A DNA stretch of 64,000 nucleotides from positions 762,545,648-762,609,647 of the forward strand of contig NC_081414.1 in the NCBI RefSeq assembly GCF_030272615.1, written 5' to 3'. Source of the DNA: Cryptomeria japonica. Lineage: Eukaryota; Streptophyta; Pinopsida; Cupressales; Cupressaceae. This document shows, in pieces, positions 11,718 to 23,573 of the stretch (positions are counted from its first letter, which is position 1; each line of letters begins with the position of its first letter). A program made the position numbers and the translations under genes. Under the pieces are notes generated by a model. That model saw nothing but the letters and a program-made list of their open reading frames with translations. It searched no databases and was not told the DNA's origin.

Positions 11718-14700
11718 GTTTGTTGTTTCTGTTGCATGGGTTGCTCATATTGTGATATACATGTTGATCAACCCTCCTATTTCACCATTCCTTAATGAGG
11801 TGTTCATCAAGTTAGATCATTTATGGGGTATGTAAACAAGTGGTTTTTATTCTGTATGGCGATGAAGATTACTTTTGATTGATCTATTTGCATCTCATCT
11901 AATGGATTGTGCTCATGCTATCTTCCACAGGTCTTCTTGGAACTGTGGCATTTGCATTCTTTTGCTTTTACCTTCTCCTGGCAGTAATAGCTGGGGCAAT
12001 GGTTCTTGGTTTGAGGCTTGTTTTTATTACAATTCATCCAATGAAGTATTGCAAATCTCTTTGTACCCACTGTCTAATTTCCACAAAATTTAACATATCT
12101 GTATTCTATATTCCCGTCTTTAATGATTCTTATACAGTTGTAGTTGGATGACTCAGGTGGGGTGGAACATTAATGAATTCATTCCTTTTTAACGTGGGAC
12201 TTATTCTTCTCTCTTCAATCAGGTACAGTTTGTTCTCTCTATATTAAATATTTTACCATGCAGTCATCAGAGAAATGAACAATGGAGACAAATAATTTTT
12301 CGAGTTTCATCTGTTATTGCAGTGTTATTCAATTCTGTGCGACAGCTTTTGCTGTTTATGCACAAGCAACTGCTGCTCAGGAAATATTTGGTCACACTCT
12401 GGAATCCTTGCGTGGCATCAAGTACCTTTACAAGTATGACTCTCCAACTTTGTGTGTTTAAATTAGACAGTTATAGGGCTGCCAATTAACTGACGTGGTG
12501 TTAATCTCTTGATTTTTCCATTGCTTGGGTTAATATTTTTCGTGGATATCAAATCTTGTTGGATTCAGAATTTTCAGACATACAGAATCGCTCTTGTTAA
12601 TACTCAACCTTGGCTTTCCAGAATTTTTTTCTGAGTTTGAAATTTTTGGATTTTTCTTCCTCCCATACAAATCCAGATTACCAAACTTGGTTACTATGTT
12701 TTTTTTGTTTGGGATTCTGAACAGTGATCTATTTCTTTTAAATTAATTATTGTGGGGTATCTGCAGGGACTTCTGCCCATAAAGCATAACGGAAGATCAA
12801 AATACAGATCACACACACACACACACATATAATAAAAAAATAATAAATACACATAAAGACAAGAGAACCAAAACAGTGTGGGGAAGTGTTGACGTGTTTT
12901 TTATGCACATGCGAACACAGAATAAAATACCTAAAGGTACCTTATCCTCTCTTGAATAAAGTCTCCGAATGCTGAAGATGTCGCGAAAAGGATCAATCGG
13001 GATAACTTCAAGGTTCTTTGCTGTAGGATCTCTACGTGTGGATAAGCCCTTTGTGGTATGATGTGATTTGCTGGAATCACAAGGGGACTTACACTTCAAT
13101 GACCTGAACGCCTGATTTGTTGGAATCACAAGTCCTACTAACTAACTGGAAGACAAACAAATGGCAAAAGATGCAAGGTTCAGGAAGTCTACTCTACTAC
13201 CTAGAATGCGAGAAGATGGATGAATGACTAGGTGGAGTCCTACTGGGCTGGGTCTCACCATCAGGCTGAACAATTCAACACCAACTCAGTGCGATCTTCT
13301 AAGGGATGCTTCTAATATGTTTAAGTCGTACACCATCTGATAATGATCACCATTCAAGAAAATGCATGAAACAATAGACGTGTAACGACTTATGATTAAG
13401 CTCATTCGTTCGAGTTGACCACGCAAGGCGCACTTACCATCAGCAAGAGGCTAGTGGTTTGGATTAGACGGATTCCACACAGGTGCATTCAACAATTTCC
13501 TTCATTCGATCTAATCATCTACCATCTAGAATTGAAGATTCAACAAGAAACCATGCATATTGCAAGAAACGACACACTTCACCATTACTTCAATGAAAAT
13601 GGAGTTTGTTTACAATCAATGGCAACAATTTCTTGCCTTGTCCTCCTATTCTACTATAATTGCTACTCTATCAACTGACTATTCACCTTCTAACTACTCT
13701 CTATCTATCTTCTATTTTTTCCTCTCTTTTTGCTTTTACAAATGAAGAGCCAGGGCTTATATAGTGCCCTTAATACAATTCGATGGCTAAGATCAATTTG
13801 AGATCAATGGCCAAGATTCAATAATGAAAACCCTAATTAGGGTTTGTTACAACCATTACATAGCATTTAATGCTTGACCGATGAAATAATTGTATTAATT
13901 GGACACATGTCTTCTCTGAAAAATTCGACCAATGGATAGCTGGGGTAGGTACATCGAAGTTTGTGCCACCTCCCATGAGTTAGGTACATTGAATTTGGAC
14001 ATGCTGAGGTGGACCAATCCGACTGGAGAAGTGATGACTGGGATGCCACCTTATCTAACACTTGGAACTTGGTAGATATCCAATTTGGTGATGTTGAGAA
14101 GCTAGCTTTAATTAATTCATCTGGAACTATCTGCTTCTTCAACGAACCCTTGCTCTGACTTCTTTTGTCTTTGATGTGCAGGATGATGATGTACCTCGCC
14201 TTGGAATGCTGGATTGGAAGAGGTCATTCCTGATGATGCTTGACCGAAGAAGGCCGTCCTTGTCGATGCTAGACTGGAGGAGGTCGCCCTTATCCTTGCT
14301 TGATCATCTTTGATGAGAACCTGCCGACTTGTAGATCCTCCAAGCTTTGGAGTCGCCATCTTGATACCTACACAACATTTCAAAATTAGTAATATATCTT
14401 GAAGTCTAGAAATTAAACTTAAAAGGAAGATTTAAGATTTTAATTAGGAAACTTCATGATAAATCTAGAGTTATCATTTCCTAATTAACCATGCAATACT
14501 TAGACTTTCCAAAACAAATGTCCAAAAATCAAACCTTAAACAAGGGTGTCAAGATGATTTTGCCATACCTCCCCTTGAGTATTAAACTCTAAGAAATGAA
14601 TGTAAAAATAGATGAATTTCGCTAGGCAAAGTGTAGATCAAAGCCTTCTCTTGAACAAATTGCGCCTCCTTTAGCTTGGAAAAGAATAAACTCCACTTCC

Positions 14701-17700
14701 TTCTAGCTTTCAACACTTGAAAGAAATTTGCTCCAAGCAAGCCAGATTTTGCTCCTCCAATTAGCTCTCCAATTTCACACTTAAGGAAGTGATTGAATGA
14801 TTTGAAATGTGAAACAAAACCTCTCCAATATATAGAGTGCTCACCCCTTTGCTTCCTCTAGGCCGACTTGGCAAAAGGGAGGTAAAAAATAAATAAAATC
14901 TCAAAAAAAGGGGGCCGACTTGGTTAATAAAAGCAAAAATAAGGCCTTGAGCGCTTTATATTCAATTTTAATTTAATAAAAATTAATTTTAAATGCCTCC
15001 AAAATAAAAGTTCGATTTTCTCAAGGCTTAAAATTAATTTATTAAATGCCAAAATGCTTTCAAATTTAAATTTAATTTTCCACATGCCTCAAATTTAGCA
15101 ATTTTGGTGATCTAATGCAATTTGGAGAGTATGAATTTTAAAACAAGGCTTGATGAAACTCTATGATGATTTCGCCCTGGACCCTCTCTGAGGGTCAGAA
15201 GCAATTTTCTAATTTTAGCCTCGAATACTTCACATCCTGACTTGAAAATCTCCTGGAGGGTAAATTGATATCCAGTTGATGTGTTGCACTTCAAATTTGA
15301 CATTTTGTGTGAGGAAAAATAGGTGGAAATGTCAATTTCGCCTTGGACCCTTAGCAAGGGTCAGGAGCGATTTTTCATTTTGTGACCAAAATCATCAAGT
15401 TTCAAAGGCAAAACAATATTCATCATGCTTTTGGAGGTCTCTTCGCCTTATCCACACAAGGTTTTGTCTCAATTCCTCAAACAAAAGAGAGAATCCTAGA
15501 AAATCGCTCTGGGCCCTCTCTGAGGGTCAGGAGCGATTTTTGCAAATGCCTTCTAAATCTTCATTCCCAACGATCCCTTTTCACTTCAAGGCAACTTAAA
15601 CATCATTTCGAGCTCATGTCTAGGCTTGTCTTTTCTCAAACTTGGATGGAAAGATCATATATTAGGTCTTTCGCCCTGGGCCCTCTCTGAGGGTCAGGAG
15701 TTATTTTTTGATTTTGGGTTGATTTCCTCTTTTGTTGATCATCCAAATTATATTCAACGGGTAGAACATGCTTTCCTTCATCCCTTCTAGTCATAAAAAT
15801 CACTTTGATCTTGCAAGAATAATGCACATTTGAAAATTTCGCTCTGGACCCTCTCTGAGGGTCAGGAGCGATTTTTGCTACTTGGACCAAAATGCTTCAC
15901 TCTTCATCTCGGAATTTCTTTGCCAAGTAAGATGTCACCTTGCTTCATGCTATGAATAAGTTCTCATGTCCAAGAAAGGTGAAAAAATGTGAACACAAAG
16001 AAAATCGCTCTGGACCCTCTCTGAGGGTCAGGAGCGGTTTTACCTTTCTTGGGCAAAACTCCTTCAATTCATCATCTTCAATCAAGTCTGGATACTTTAT
16101 CATGCTCACTTCATCCTCCACCATGCCTTTGACATCTCAAATCAATCAAATAAGGCTAAAAATGACCTCTATAAGATTTTTCGCCCTGGGCCCTCTCCGA
16201 GGGTCAGGAGCGATTTTTGTGTTTTCAACAAGGTCCTTCATCATTTCAAGCCAAAACCTCTTCAGGTGGGTGGAGAAATTCATTCATTTCCCCTTTATAC
16301 TCAAAACTTGGTCTCTTTCCATTGCAAAATGAAGGAAATCAAAATTTCGCCTTGGGCCCTCTCTGAGGGTCAGGAGCGACTTTTCCCCCTTAGGCCAAAA
16401 ATTCATCAATTTTCATGCCTTCAAATCTTCAATTGCATCAAGTGACGTCCAATCTTCCTTTTGGGAGACCCTGCACAAAACAAGTTAGCCAAAATTAGTG
16501 AAAAATAAGCTCCAATAAGATTTTCGCTCTGGACCCTCAGCAAGGGTCAGGAGCGACTTTTACAATCTAGGCTAAACTGCTCAATCTTTTAGTTTCAAAC
16601 CACTTCACAGGGCGAGGTAAGATCATTTTCAAGGCCAGGAACAAGGTTTCAAGCTCAAACAAGGTGGCAAATGAAGTTTATAATGAATTTCGCTTTGGAC
16701 CCTCAGCAAGGGTCAAGAGCGACTTTTACAATCTAGGCTAAATTGCTCAATCTTTTTCATTAAAACCTTATTCGCCACTAGGCAATGACCTTGCTTTAGC
16801 ACTCTACCCAAATTTGCTTCGTTGTTGTTAGGAAAAATGAGAATCTTCATCATTTTCGCTCTGGGCCCTCTCTGAGGGTCAGGAGCGATTTTCTATTTTT
16901 TGCTCAAAATTAGCATTTTTCAACATCAAAAACCTCTTCAAGACATTTCAACTAGGCCTTCTCACTGACTTGCAAACTTAGCTTTATCAAATTTTGGAGA
17001 AAAGGTGTGATTTTGAGGTTTTTCAGTTTTCCAGACGTCAATTTCAGGATCAGGACATTCCAGACTTAGCCAAATTTCAGGATCAGGACTTTCAGACTTC
17101 ATCACTCACCAACTTGACCTAACTCAAGCAGAACCTGCTATCCAGGTGATCCCCTTGGCGACACTCAAAATGCAAAGGCTAATAGACAAAACCCTAGAAA
17201 ACAAACCCTAAAAAGCAAAAAGCAGGGGTCCCCATTTGCAATGGGGCTATGTGTGAATACGTCACAACAGGAAGATTCCAAAAAAAATCTGCTACACCAA
17301 AATTTCCAAGAGTGCCCTTTCTAAAAGGGTCTTGGGACCTGCCAGTAATTCCTTTAGGCAACTTGACACCTGCCTGGCAGAGAATGGACCAGCTGCACCA
17401 TGTACAGTGAAAGCCAAGCGGCTAACCTATCCCAATCCATTGACAGGAAGAATAATCAAATTACTCCAGCTCCTTAACTTATAAAAAACTTCACACATGC
17501 CAATTAATGGCGATTCTGTGTTCACATGCCCCAGTATATTGAAAACCACAGAAAATATTGAGGGGGGCAGGTGGGAGAATCAATATTTTAATCTTTTAAA
17601 TGCACAAAACCAGATAAAACATAGAGAGAGCAAACATTAAGATGCAAACACCGAATTTCATGTGGAAAACCCTTTCAGGTAAAAAACCATGGCATGCAAT

Positions 17701-19931
17701 AGCTTTCATTAACAAATGGGCACCAACCCAAATTACAAAAAATGAGCACCAACTCACAAAGAGCACCAACTCTCCTCGAAGCACCAACTACAATCAGCTG
17801 ACGCACCAACCTCAAAATTTCTGATTTTTATGTTTCTCTTCTTCAAATTCATTATGCTTTCTTTTCTCAACCTTTACAATCTGATCACAGGTCTGCCATA
17901 GGACTCTGAAATAATACTTCCATATATTCTCCACTCTCAATCTGATAGTGTTAAAAAATGCACATGATTTTCAGCAACTCATCCTTATTGATTCTTACTT
18001 GATCATACCTCACAACATCTCCTTCCCTTTTTAAATATATATCCAATTCATGACTTTCTCAATCAACTATAATCATCGTCTCTTCTCATGCCTGTTCAAC
18101 TCCCCACCAATCTCTTACAAACGGCTTCCACCCAATATCTAGTAATACACACAGCACCATTACCAGAAGGCTTGATAACTACACCATGTGATACCTAAAA
18201 TTGCTCTGATCTGCTAACAGTAACACCTTATACATCACTCCTATTTTTCTTTAAGCTTTAGACATTTTTTATCAGCTCAGTGCATTGCCTTTTTTTTTAG
18301 AGTCGTTGCATCTTCCACTACAAGAATATCTGCGCAGCACTTCAACGTCGTTTTTAAAAGAATAGCCATGCAGAGCAAAAAAGAATCGCATGCGCTAAAC
18401 TTGGAATGGTTTAACGATCCACGATCTCCACAAAAGAAAATGACAGTCCAAATTGTCTTGTTTGCAAAAAATAAAACCACTTCGCACAAAGAAGTCTGTC
18501 CAAGACTTAAATGTGAAAACGTTACAAACATCTGAAGCCATCCTCCAAAAAATGGGTTAAAGCCGCCACATACACACAACCAACAGGAGCTGTTGCACAA
18601 AGAGTAAAGACGAGCTGCCCACCCTTACGTTTTAAATGAGTATCCACCATACGAAACATTCATTGCATCACACCATATGCAATGCACAATATATATTTAG
18701 CATATGCAACACACATGGTTCATCGGTTCACTACACCTTTTATTTGAAATTCATTTAAATTCCATGGATGATGTGTCAATCTGAAGTAGACAAACTGGCA
18801 GATGATGTGGACAAGCAGCCAGCTCAGACTGACACCTAAGAAGCTCAAACACACAGCCAAGCAGCTCAACCAGACAAGCAAGTAGCTCAACCAAGCAACC
18901 AAGTAGCTCAAACAAATAATTGCTAGACAACCTTGATCAACATCCTTTGACATCAATGACGAAATATCCAACATATATGTCCCGAGGTCATAAAATAATA
19001 GGGAGAAGAAAAATTACGGGGGCAGAAATCTTAAAAGGGATTCTTGCTGAAAAGTGGGTAGATGACTATGTAAGATTGTAAAAGGGTCTTGTTAAACCCT
19101 GCAACAAGAAAATCTGCTGCATCATTTGCCTTCCAATGACACTGGTAAGATTTAACATCAGCAAACTTAGAACCCAAAGCCACCACTTCGTTTGCATATT
19201 ATGTTTAGCTTCCGATTTAGGAATGGTTCCATATTAATAGCATTAGTGACCAACATTGAGTTGCCTTCTACTATTAGGTGTTGCACACCTGGAGAGAGGA
19301 TGCAGCAATCATATGTGTAACAATGCCCTCACACTCTGCTTCCTTGCCCGTTTTAACTCCCAGATAGAGAGAGCCATCTTAAATAAAATTGCCATCTGCA
19401 CTCGTTAATACATTACTCAGATTTCCCAGGAGGCACCGTAAAAGTTCACTTTACAAATTTTTTAGGAAGATGCTTCCATTCCTTGTTTTTTTCATCAGGA
19501 GAGGAGGCACCCATTTTATTTCTGTCAATATGGGTAGCACTTAACCAATTATTGGGGGTAATTTGAGTGAATTATTACTGGGAAATACAAAACAGAAAGT
19601 ACACTGTTTTTTCAAGTATCTGTGAATGAAAAGCACTATTGATTACATTTTTTATTATCAGGTGATGAGAGATGTTTCAGTTCTAATTTTAATGTGTTGG
19701 CAGGTATAATGTATTCCAAATTGCATTCATAGTTTTGGCTGCTGTTACTATGGTCTATTATATGGCATTTGTAAGTATTTGTACATTTGCACTGCCCTAG
19801 TTGTGTTGTACTTTAAGCCTAGGCCATTTTGGTTTGATATTTTTATTTTGTCTCATTTTAGAATTGGTTGTATGCAAATTCAGGGATGGAAAAAACGAAA
19901 ACCAAGAGGAAGGCTGCAGCTTGCTAGTTAA
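11718..19931 (+). CDS. LMBR1/LIMR-family multipass membrane protein, 3' six exons
   Basis: Six exons with GT-AG introns encode the C-terminal 172 residues: 11718-11827, 11931-12045, 12157-12222, 12323-12433, 19704-19770 and 19884-19931 (stop TAA). The protein reads through SPFLNEVFIKLDHLWG, RLVFITIHPMKWGGTLMNSF, AQATAAQEIFGHTLESLRG and ends KRKPRGRLQLAS. I recognise this as the very conserved plant LIMR/LMBR1-like family (Arabidopsis At5g01460 type, about 500 residues, usually nine membrane segments). Four hydrophobic segments are visible: the start of exon 1, exon 2, exons 3-4, and exon 5. Plant family members are membrane proteins without a settled biochemical role. The 5' exons were not found; exon 1 starts at codon position 3, so an exon precedes it, either upstream of the window or undetected. 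The fourth intron is 7270 bp and holds nested elements. All visible junctions are in frame, so this part is likely functional. Confidence 0.9.
12806..12829. repeat. (CA)n microsatellite
   Basis: Short ACACAC tract in the large intron, followed by an A/T-rich run. Confidence 0.6.
13756..13763 (-). promoter_or_regulatory. Putative LTR TATA box (copy A)
   Basis: The minus strand reads CTATATAAGCCCTGGCTC, nearly identical to CTATATAAGCCCTGACTCC in copy B at 24098-24116. Its placement near the 3' end of the LTR is as expected for the U3/R boundary. Confidence 0.6.
15171..16895 (-). repeat. Array of 11 conserved hairpins, ~166-bp period (copy A)
   Basis: Cores begin at 15173, 15339, 15505, 15672, 15840, 16006, 16182, 16348, 16525, 16691 and 16857. 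Spacings are 166, 166, 167, 168, 166, 176, 166, 177, 166 and 166. In LTR sense the core is CGCTCCTGACCCT, a 5-base loop (CAGAG in most, TGCTA in units 2, 9 and 10), then AGGGTCCAGAGCG, often flanked by A/T runs. Arms carry the same internal asymmetry as in copy B. Spacers are only loosely alike, with shared words such as GGCCAAAAT and CTTCAATTTTCAT just after the core, so the core is much better conserved than the spacers. Confidence 0.9.
17540..18973 (-). mobile_element. Solo LTR, copia-like (1.43 kb), TSD TATAT
   Basis: In sense (minus strand) it starts TGTTGGATATTTCGTC and ends TCTGTGGTTTTCA, flanked by TATAT at 17535-17539 and 18974-18978. The end carries ATTCTCCCACCTGCCCCCCT and, further in, a GTGGAAAACCCTTT-type block (plus strand about 17661), both seen in the copia-type LTRs elsewhere in this window. 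Near its sense start is a degenerate repeat of GAGCTACTTG and GCTTGG words (about 18800-18920). The A/T-only target duplication is weak evidence by itself; the termini and interior make the case. Confidence 0.68.
19000..19490 (-). pseudogene. Decayed LINE RNase H fragment
   Basis: The minus strand contains an RNase H-like succession: NFYGASWE (DGAS-type first motif), DGNFI, then GKEAECEGIVTHMIAAS (the AE..A motif) and VQHLIVEGNSMLV (the EGDS-type motif), ending LNRKLNII. This order matches the RNase H domain carried by many plant L1-type non-LTR elements. Frame changes and stops (for example after DGNFI and after GGFGF) show decay. The host LINE was later split by two solo LTRs, and parts may survive at about 17275-17534. 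No poly(A) end or target duplication was identified. Confidence 0.55.
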
Positions 19932-19938
19932 AACATGC

Positions 19939-20197
19939 AGCTCTTGAGATCCTAGGCAAGACCACTGCTAGGTTGTTCTGGAGATATACTTTCATACTAG
20001 AATCTGCTATTGGTTCTATTGGTTTGAACTGTTGAGATCTTAAGCAAGACCATGGCCAGGTTCTTCCAGTGATTCACTTTGATGCTAGAATTTTCTATTG
20101 GTGTTATGGTTACAGCTCTTGAGATCTTAAGCAAGACCACAGCCAGGTTGTTCTGGAGATACACTTCCATGCTAGCATTTGCTATTGGTGTTAGCAG
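19939..20197 (+). repeat. Three tandem 84-88-bp repeats in the 3' UTR region
   Basis: Units begin near 19939, 20028 and 20112. Each reads CTTGAGATC.TA.GCAAGACCA, then CCAGGTTGTTC, CACTTTGATGCTAGAATT and TGCTATTGGTGTTA, with substitutions. They begin 8 bp after the stop codon of the LMBR1-like gene, so they probably lie in its 3' UTR. Confidence 0.75.
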
Positions 20198-21505
20198 TTT
20201 ATTTACCCTTGTTGAGGCATCATGTCTACTAATTTTGTATGAGAAGATGTTATAATGTAGATTAGTGTAACAATTGAAATTCTTTTTGGCATTTGCCTAT
20301 TATTTATTTTGTAGGGTGATTTGATCATTGTCTTTTGGCTCATTCCTTGCCAAAACTCTACAGACTTATATGTTGGTTTTTGAGAATATTTGAATGCATG
20401 TATATAACATTTTTTTGTAAATGTGACGTGGTTACTGATTATTCTATTGAAAGCTGATGTTTAAATTTAAGTTCGAAAGCAATTTCAGATATTAGACTAT
20501 AAACTAGACATTATCAAGATTCTACCCAAACCTAAAACATTTGAAGTATCTTATCGCTATTTGTGGTCAGTGTCAGCAGTTTCAAATTCAAGAAAAGCTG
20601 TCATACTTATCCTATCTCAGGAATTCCGATCACGTTTCATTTTCCATAAATTTATGATTCATCAATCTGTTCTGAATTTGTGGTAGCGGTTCTAGCAATA
20701 AAGATAAAATAGTTGAAGTTAATCTGGCTTATTAAGTCATTTGAATTGGAGGCAATTGGTCAAAATATTCAGCAGCTGTCATCAAATGCATCATGATCCA
20801 TGCCAGTTTGATTATTCCAGGTTAGGTTAGTAACCTTGGAAAACTTTAATATTTTATTTGGCACATTAACTGACAACCTAAGCTTCAATTTTTTTTTTAA
20901 TTTTACCTACTTTGTTACTGCGCCCTTGGCACAGAGGTACTACATTTTAAGTGTTGTAACTTTATATTCTTCCTTAATGATTGTCTTCCCGAAGAGTAAG
21001 CATATCACCAACTGTATAGTTAAGCTTGTGAGATGCCTTCCAAAAATGACTTTTTTAATACTTTGTTCCAGGCATGTTTGCAGCTTGAAAATAGAGTGCA
21101 ATTAATGAACTTAATGAATTCACTTTTTCATTTTTTCAGCTTGAAAACAGAGTGCAATTAATGATCTTAAAGGGTTCACTTTTAATTTTGCAAGTGGATT
21201 ATAAGGATTTAGACCAATATTTATAAAAGTGGGTACTCCTTAATTAGGATCATTATTGAATCTTACTTTTAGCATTAAAGTACTTAAGTAAATGATAAAC
21301 ACAATCACACATTAACATATAAAATCACCAGATATACGTGGAAATTCAGAAAGGAAAAACTACAGAGAGAATGGTTGCTTGGATCTAACTATTCAAATCT
21401 AGTCTCACAAAGATAAAATCCTCAGTTATATTTGTAGGCATTAGCCTACTAGAGATAGCAATCCCCTAAGCCAAGAATTGAGCACCAATTGAGACAATGA
21501 GCCAC
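20198..21505. other. 3' flank of the LMBR1-like gene, no gene seen
   Basis: AT-rich. It has a short duplication: CAGCTTGAAAA.AGAGTGCAATTAATGA.CTTAA occurs at about 21080 and again at 21138. The last ~200 bp contain ATACGTGGAAATTCAG and resemble part of a copia-type LTR that continues after copy B at 24991. No coding potential recognised. Confidence 0.45.
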
Positions 21506-22032
21506 CAACCTGTTGCGACCATTTCACACATCGCCCCATTAGAATGGGGACCCCCTCTTTTTCTTGGGGTTTTGCTTTCCCTTCCTTAGGTTTTCTCTTT
21601 GCTTGCTAGGTTTTAGGTGAGTGAGTGGTCGCCTGGGTTGGGTAGATTAGGGTTTCTTCCGAGAGCTCGTCTTAGGGTTTCTTTCAAGTCGAGTCTAGCC
21701 TGGTTTTGGGAGGTCAGTAGTTGTCTGCTTGGAACCCTAGGTTTGCCTTAGTGGAGCTTTCCCTTCCAGGGGAATGAAGATGGATAGATTGAGTGAAAGA
21801 GACGATAGGTCTTAGGTCAGGGTAGGTCTAGAATGATGGTTTTCCTGTTAGAGTCTTGTTTTCCTCTAGGTCCGAGTCAACTAAAAGCGGAGTCAATGGT
21901 CAGGGAGAGATGGAAGTGGCGATTTCAAAAATGGATGAGCAAATTCACTTGATGATGATTGAGGGAGTTTTGAAAGGATATCCAAGGTTTGAAGTATCAA
22001 AATAATGGAAGTTAGCCTGCAAGAGGGAAATT

Positions 22033-23340
22033 AGCTCTTGACCCTTCCAAAGGGTCCAGAGCGAAATTCTCCATAAGACATTCTAGTTTGACCCAAACTT
22101 AGAACTAACTCATTCCCAAGCATTATTGAGGGCAAAACACTTGTTTGGATGAAGAAATGTGAGAAATGAAATCAAGATTTGAGCCTAAATGTGAATTTCG
22201 CTCTTGACCCTTCCAAAGGGTCCAAAGCGAAATTCTCCCTAGACACCTTTTTTCTCCTTGTTTGCACTGGAAACCTTGATTCCTTGGGCATGGTAAGGGC
22301 AAATTGACATATTCTTGCCTTAGGAAGTGATTTGAGATGTTCGAAAGTGTGGATTTTGTCTAAAGCATGAATTTCGCTCCTGACCCTTCCAAAGGGTCCA
22401 GAGCGAAATTCACCTTTTCCTCTATTTTGCTCTTTCATGTGGCCAAGTTTTGGATTTTTGAGGCATAGTTAAGGAGACTTGGATGCATGTTTGCCTTGGA
22501 GAGGAGGTTTAAGACTACCAAATGATGGAAATTAGCTTAGAGGAGGAATTTCGCTCCTGACCCTTCCAAAGGGTCCAGAGTGAAATCTTCCATTTGACCT
22601 TCTATCCTCCCTAAAATGATGAATAGAGTTTGAAAGGACCTTGAAATTGATCAAGTTTGAGAGAGAATTGGATAAATCAAGATTTTTTGCTCTTGACCCT
22701 TCCAAAGGGTCCAGAGCGAAAATCCTTATACACATCAATTTCTTCTTTGTCCAAACCAATTTCCTAGTTTTCAAGGCATATTTGGAGGTGTTTTGAAATG
22801 TTCTTGCCTTGCAAGGTGAATTGAGGTAAAGGAAGCGTAAGATCAAGCCTAAAAAAAGTCATTTTCCCTTCAAGTTTGTGCTAGGCTAGGATGGCGATCA
22901 AGGCGAATTGGACTTGAAGATGGCCATAGACATGTGTTTCAATAGGTTTTGAGTCCAAGAGGTAAGGATTTTGAGCTAAAGAGTGAATTTCGCTCCTGAC
23001 CCTTCCAAAGGGTCCAGAGCGAAATTCCCAATTTCACCTAAATTGCTCATGATGAAGATCAGGAGATGGATTCCCAGGCCTTGGTGGAGAGAAGATTAGT
23101 GTATTCTTGCCTTGGAAGACATTTCAGAGTGGAGGAGTGATTGAACTTGAGCCTAAACTAGAATTTCGCTCCTGACCCTTCCAGAGGGTCTAGAGCGAAA
23201 TCCTTTGAAGCTCCTATTTTTCACCCTGTTTGAGCTAGGCAAAAGGGCTAGTTGTGAGATAATGATGAAATGAGGTCTAAATTGGCTAGGAATGCAAAAA
23301 TCGCTCCTGACCCTTCCAAAGGGTCCAGGGCGAAATTCTT
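22033..23340 (+). repeat. Array of 8 conserved hairpins (copy B)
   Basis: Cores begin at 22033, 22199, 22375, 22552, 22688, 22991, 23167 and 23302. Spacings are 166, 176, 177, 136, 303, 176 and 135. The core is CGCTCCTGACCCT, loop TCCAA, then AGGGTCCAGAGCG followed by AAATT. The arm sequences equal those of copy A, including the two-base asymmetry, while the loop is TCCAA throughout. The 303 gap looks like one lost core. Confidence 0.9.
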
Positions 23341-23488
23341 ATAGGGCCTACCCTTGGGAAGGATTTTGAGCGAACTTTATTTTGAAGTCTTCTTGTTGAT
23401 GATTTAAGGTGGAAAATACTTTGTTGAAATGAACATGTCATATGTACTTAATCACCTTTTGGTTTATTTTGCAGATGGAGAAAACCAG

Positions 23489-23573
23489 TCCAGCATCATC
23501 AAGGACGACCACTTCCAGTCTAGCATCATCAAGGATGACAAATTCCAATCCATCTTCGTCAAGGATGTTCCAC
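23489..23573 (+). repeat. 30-bp minisatellite, about three units
   Basis: Units at 23489, 23519 and 23549 share the pattern TC.AGCATCATCAAGGA.GA. A diverged form of the same block is in copy A on the minus strand at about 14200-14330. Frames through it are open in both copies, but downstream frames disagree, so I treat it as non-coding. Confidence 0.65.

Larger units (their letters stand above)
12887..17269 (-). mobile_element. Giant solo LTR, copy A (4.4 kb), TSD GGAAG
   Basis: On the plus strand it starts TGTTGACGTG and ends GTCACAACA, with a perfect 5-bp duplication GGAAG at 12882-12886 and 17270-17274. It is homologous to 21511-24985 in reverse orientation. Shared landmarks are the terminal segment with TTTTTTATGCACATGCGAACAC, a TATA region, a 30-bp minisatellite, a CAGCACATCAAAGAC-type segment, the hairpin array, and the end segment with GGGGTCCCCAT. 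Orientation is set by the TATA box (TATATAAG on the minus strand at 13756-13763), which places the long U3 at high coordinates. No internal domain or second LTR is present, so it is a solo LTR, inside the fourth intron of the LMBR1-like gene and within an older LINE. Confidence 0.9.

Noticed and set aside
15276-16332. Open frames across the hairpin array (RSGPSLRVRSGF-type repeats)
   Set aside because: The 166-bp period is not a multiple of three, so successive units fall in different frames; the open frames come from GC-rich cores and lack conservation in spacers.
15171-16895. CRISPR-like array
   Set aside because: Regular short repeats with spacers look superficially similar, but this is plant LTR DNA, the spacers are homologous to each other and too long, and there are no cas genes.
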